Source: Rickettsiaceae bacterium
Lineage (GTDB): Bacteria > Pseudomonadota > Alphaproteobacteria > Rickettsiales > Rickettsiaceae
Length of the DNA: 8,344 nucleotides
Direction: 5' to 3'
NCBI GenBank assembly: GCA_030731565.1
Contig: JANQTT010000074.1
Coordinates: 5,470 to 13,813, forward strand
The first letter of the stretch is position 1; each line of letters begins with the position of its first letter. Positions 6,276 to 8,344 of this stretch are shown piece by piece. The notes beneath the pieces were generated by a model, which made no database searches, was not told where the DNA came from, and saw only the letters and a list, made by a program, of their open reading frames with translations. The position numbers and the translations under genes were made by a program.

Positions 6276-6944
6276 ATGAGCAACATACAAAAAGGAAAAT
6301 ACCGTCATTACAAAGGCCATTTATATGAAGTAATCGATACGGCTCGTCATTCTGAAACCCTCGAAGATATGGTGATTTACAAAGCACTTTATGGTGATTT
6401 TGGGATATGGGTGCGGCCTCTTGAAATGTTCCTAGAAGATATTGAGATAAATGGCAAAATCCAAAAAAGGTTTGAGTTTATAGACAATGAATTATCAAAT
6501 GCAATTCATATTGATGCCTTAAAATCTGACTACAAACTTTTTGAGGCAACGCCAGACCAAGCAAAAATCCTTAACAGCAAAATGGATAAATTCAATGCAG
6601 AACAACTATCTTTTGCTGGCGATATCGAACTGGAGAAAAATTATCTTATCAAGGATCAAATTGGCAATATTATTGCGGGCATCAAGGGATGTTTTTATCT
6701 CAGAGAATGTCTCTATATCAGCCCGCTTTTCGTTGATGAAGATAAAAGGAAGCAAGGTTTAGGAAGTATTTTGCTGCAGACCATTGAGCAACAAGCAAAA
6801 TCCATGCATATCAGATTGATTCATTTAGATACCTTTGATTTTCAAGCGAAAAATTTTTATCTTAAACATGGCTACAAAATATTCGGCATTTTAGACGACT
6901 GCCCCAAAGGTCATAAGCGATATTATATGAAAAAAGTGTTATGA
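6276..6944 (+). CDS. DUF1653 - GNAT acetyltransferase fusion protein
   Basis: This is a 222-residue cytoplasmic protein with no signal peptide or membrane segment. Residues 6-54 ([13 protein letters not shown], then [30 protein letters not shown]) are a textbook DUF1653 domain, a small beta-rich module of unknown role. Residues about 86-220 form a GNAT N-acetyltransferase fold: core strand [11 protein letters not shown], acetyl-CoA pyrophosphate loop RKQGLG (158-163), and the late motif [14 protein letters not shown]. The acceptor substrate cannot be read from the sequence; amine, polyamine, antibiotic or protein N-termini are all possible. The start is fixed by the AGGAGG site. The stop overlaps the ATG of a broken methyltransferase gene (ATGA), so the two were probably one operon. 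Strong translation signals and decayed mobile DNA on both sides suggest acquisition by transfer. Confidence 0.8.
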   Translation: MSNIQKGKYRHYKGHLYEVIDTARHSETLEDMVIYKALYGDFGIWVRPLEMFLEDIEINGKIQKRFEFIDNELSNAIHIDALKSDYKLFEATPDQAKILNSKMDKFNAEQLSFAGDIELEKNYLIKDQIGNIIAGIKGCFYLRECLYISPLFVDEDKRKQGLGSILLQTIEQQAKSMHIRLIHLDTFDFQAKNFYLKHGYKIFGILDDCPKGHKRYYMKKVL

Positions 6945-7070
6945 GCAAAATTATGAACAACCAAGGAAAATCTTACGATAACATTGCAGAGGGCTTTGCT
7001 AAAATGCGGAATTCTTTAATACCGAGAAAAAATACCTCGATACTTTAATAGATCACATCCCCTCTAAACT
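6941..7070 (+). pseudogene. SAM-dependent methyltransferase, frameshifted and truncated
   Basis: The ATG at 6941 overlaps the preceding stop codon. The frame reads MNNQGKSYDNIAEGFAKMRN and then goes off-frame, ending at 7048 after 35 codons. One frame over, translation resumes as FNTEKKYLDTLIDHIPSK up to about 7066. Joined, this is the classic N-terminus of a small class I methyltransferase ('SYD-x-IA-x-x-F'), which should continue into the SAM-binding motif LDVGCGxG. The break fits loss of one T near 7013-7018 (AATTCTTTAAT, where AATTCTTTTAAT is expected). The SAM-binding and catalytic parts are absent, because unrelated sequence begins at about 7067. The gene cannot be functional. Confidence 0.65.
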
Positions 7071-7154
7071 CTATCTTTTTCTTCTCTCATAACTTGGATC
7101 ATAGCCTTTCAGCTGGTATCTATAACTATCTGCTACGTTACTAGATAGTAACCA
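7071..7154 (-). pseudogene. C-terminal scrap of an unidentified gene
   Basis: A minus-strand frame of 27 codons, preceded by an in-frame stop, ends NVADSYRYQLKGYDPSYERR, then KR and a TAG at 7071-7073. Its basic, tyrosine-rich tail looks like a real protein end and not random translation. There is no start codon with a ribosome binding site, and I do not recognise the protein. It meets the broken methyltransferase tail to tail with almost no spacer, which suggests that both were cut by a rearrangement or an insertion. Confidence 0.25.
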
Positions 7155-7186
7155 TTAACTTGACAGGGCCGTCATGTGGCACAACC
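7074..7186. other. Junction DNA between the broken methyltransferase and the sca4-like gene
   Basis: About 115 bases with no intact gene apart from the short scrap described separately. The sequence from 7157 to 7188 (ACTTGACAGGGCCGTCATGT, then GGCACAACCCTA) is more GC-rich than its surroundings and starts next to the sca4-like stop codon. It could be an insertion-sequence end, but no matching terminal repeat is visible. Confidence 0.35.
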
Positions 7187-8344
7187 CTATAAACTTCTTA
7201 TTATATTATTATTTTTTGTTTTTGTTAATGGTGTATTAGGCTTGGGTTCTGATTTTTTCTCTTGGTATATTTTACCAATAACTTTAGCTTCTTCAATAAT
7301 TTTTTGACTATCTTTAACAGCCGTTACTTTGTCTTGTGCCACAGTTTCTATTGATTGAGATATATTAGCTCCCATACCTTTGTTTGCCACAACTTCCAAC
7401 ATCATTTCTTTATATTTACCTTGCGTCACAGGCAAAGTGTAGACCTTCCCACCACGCTCAATATAACCAATCGCATCATCCCCCTTGCCCATAAACTTTA
7501 CAGGTACTGGAGAACTTACTTCAGTCAACTTACCTTTGTCATCGTAGTGCGCGGTAAAATATACCGCCCCTTTTTCTGGAATATTACGACCATTTTCGTC
7601 TTTTACAGCCATTGAAAAATGTACCGGACCTTTTCCTGTCTCAATCTCTTTAGGAAATTCTATCTGTCTATAACTCTTAATAGAACGCATCGTCCCGTCT
7701 TCAAGCGCAACTTGCGTTGCACCCTGCACTGTAGTTTCTTTTAAATAGGTAATACGCTGACCATCAGCATCTTTGATCTCCGAAAGACGAGTCTTGGAGT
7801 TTGGTAGCGGAACCCAACCTACATTCTTAAAACTACCTTGGAATTGACTATGCACCTCTTTATAGCCATTTGATTCAATATTTTTTAGTTGGTTTTCTGT
7901 TTCTGGCTTTTGCATCACTGAAGACAATTTTTCTTTACCAGTCTCCGTTTGTAAAAACGTACGAAATGAACTTAAGTCCTGATTCAAAAAGCTGCTTCTT
8001 CCTTCTACAGGAATAATTTTAGCGATTTCTTGCTGCAAATATGACTGTTGTTTTGTCAACACTTTATCACGAATAGCTTGAGTAATTGGATCAACTCCAC
8101 TACCAGAAAATACTCTTGGGCTAGAAGGAAAAGGTAATACTTTCTCTGACGGATTAAGCGAAATTATCACTTTATCTTTCGCCCCTACTGCACTTACCGT
8201 CGCACTCTTCTCTGATGTGCCTTTTGCTGATACTACATTCTCGGCTTTAACCTTTACTTGAGGATGAGTTGGAATTTTTTGCGTGGGTTGCGCTACAGTA
8301 GTCTTAGTTAATTGTTGCGGGGAAGGTGCCGTAATTATGGCTGG
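7187..8344 (-). CDS. sca4: Sca4-like protein (rickettsial surface cell antigen 4 head domain), 5' end outside window
   Basis: The frame is open from the right edge to the TAG at 7187: 385 residues, with the N-terminus missing. Residues 1-58 are rich in Pro, Thr, Gln and Lys and probably disordered. Residues about 85-333 match the N-terminal head domain of Rickettsia Sca4 (geneD/PS120) as I remember it: DPITQAIRDKVL (Sca4 DPITKAVRETII), NIESNGYKEVHSQF (IEIAGYKNVHNTF), YRQIEFP (YREIDFP), AVYFTAHYDDKGKLTEVSSP (AVYFTAHYEE...), and GDDAIGYIERGGKVYTLPVT before QGKYKEMM. In Rickettsia, Sca4 is a secreted effector of about 1000 residues that binds host vinculin. Here only about 50 residues follow the head domain (KIIEEAKVIGKIYQEKK, then a Lys/Asn-rich tail), so the vinculin-binding region is missing. 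The GTG at 8170 is internal, not the start. Confidence 0.8.
   Translation of the reverse strand, partial: PAIITAPSPQQLTKTTVAQPTQKIPTHPQVKVKAENVVSAKGTSEKSATVSAVGAKDKVIISLNPSEKVLPFPSSPRVFSGSGVDPITQAIRDKVLTKQQSYLQQEIAKIIPVEGRSSFLNQDLSSFRTFLQTETGKEKLSSVMQKPETENQLKNIESNGYKEVHSQFQGSFKNVGWVPLPNSKTRLSEIKDADGQRITYLKETTVQGATQVALEDGTMRSIKSYRQIEFPKEIETGKGPVHFSMAVKDENGRNIPEKGAVYFTAHYDDKGKLTEVSSPVPVKFMGKGDDAIGYIERGGKVYTLPVTQGKYKEMMLEVVANKGMGANISQSIETVAQDKVTAVKDSQKIIEEAKVIGKIYQEKKSEPKPNTPLTKTKNNNIIRSL

Noticed and set aside
6042..6320. Minus-strand frame of 92 codons crossing the start of the DUF1653-GNAT gene
   Set aside because: It begins inside a confident gene on the other strand, has no ribosome binding site, and its hydrophobic stretch resembles no known family. 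Its last part overlaps the transposase relic in another frame.
8168..8170. GTG at 8170 as the start of the sca4-like gene
   Set aside because: The frame stays open for 58 more codons to the window edge, with a coherent Pro/Thr/Gln-rich peptide, so the true start is outside.

Overview
The window looks like the chromosome of an AT-rich alphaproteobacterium of the Rickettsiaceae: Rickettsia or a close relative, with proteins that seem clearly diverged from the Rickettsia versions I remember. Three things point there: the style of the Cmk and FolD proteins, a protein homologous to the rickettsial surface cell antigen Sca4, and intergenic DNA full of palindromic repeats. Homology statements come from remembered family sequences, not from a search.

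Positions 1-5251 are a conserved housekeeping block read entirely on the minus strand (transcription right to left): cmk (cytidylate kinase), rpsA (ribosomal protein S1), murA (first step of peptidoglycan precursor synthesis), folD (one-carbon folate metabolism) and the first codons of an inositol-monophosphatase-family gene. cmk and rpsA are separated by 104 bases that can fold in several mutually exclusive ways and offer rpsA no Shine-Dalgarno site. murA, folD and the phosphatase gene are packed tightly and look like one operon; a promoter-like sequence lies in front of murA. The 512-base gap between rpsA and murA holds a large GC-rich palindrome, a second inverted repeat and one copy of a roughly 100-base palindromic element. 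A second, inverted copy of that element lies upstream of cmk, so the two copies bracket cmk-rpsA.

Positions 5578-5909 carry tRNA-Val(GAC) and tRNA-Ser(GGA) on the plus strand. The serine tRNA has a mismatch in its anticodon stem.

From 5910 to about 7186 the DNA looks accessory and decayed. It has a probable transposase C-terminal relic with short direct repeats, an intact DUF1653-GNAT fusion gene with a strong ribosome binding site, a frameshifted and truncated methyltransferase gene overlapping its stop codon, and a short C-terminal gene scrap on the other strand. From 7187 to the right edge runs the 3' part of a Sca4-like gene on the minus strand. It keeps the Sca4 head domain but stops about 50 residues after it, where full-length Sca4 would continue into the vinculin-binding region.

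I found no new multi-gene system that I can defend. The best leads are the shortened Sca4-like protein, the paired palindromic elements around cmk-rpsA, the switch-like rpsA leader and the fusion-acetyltransferase/methyltransferase pair.
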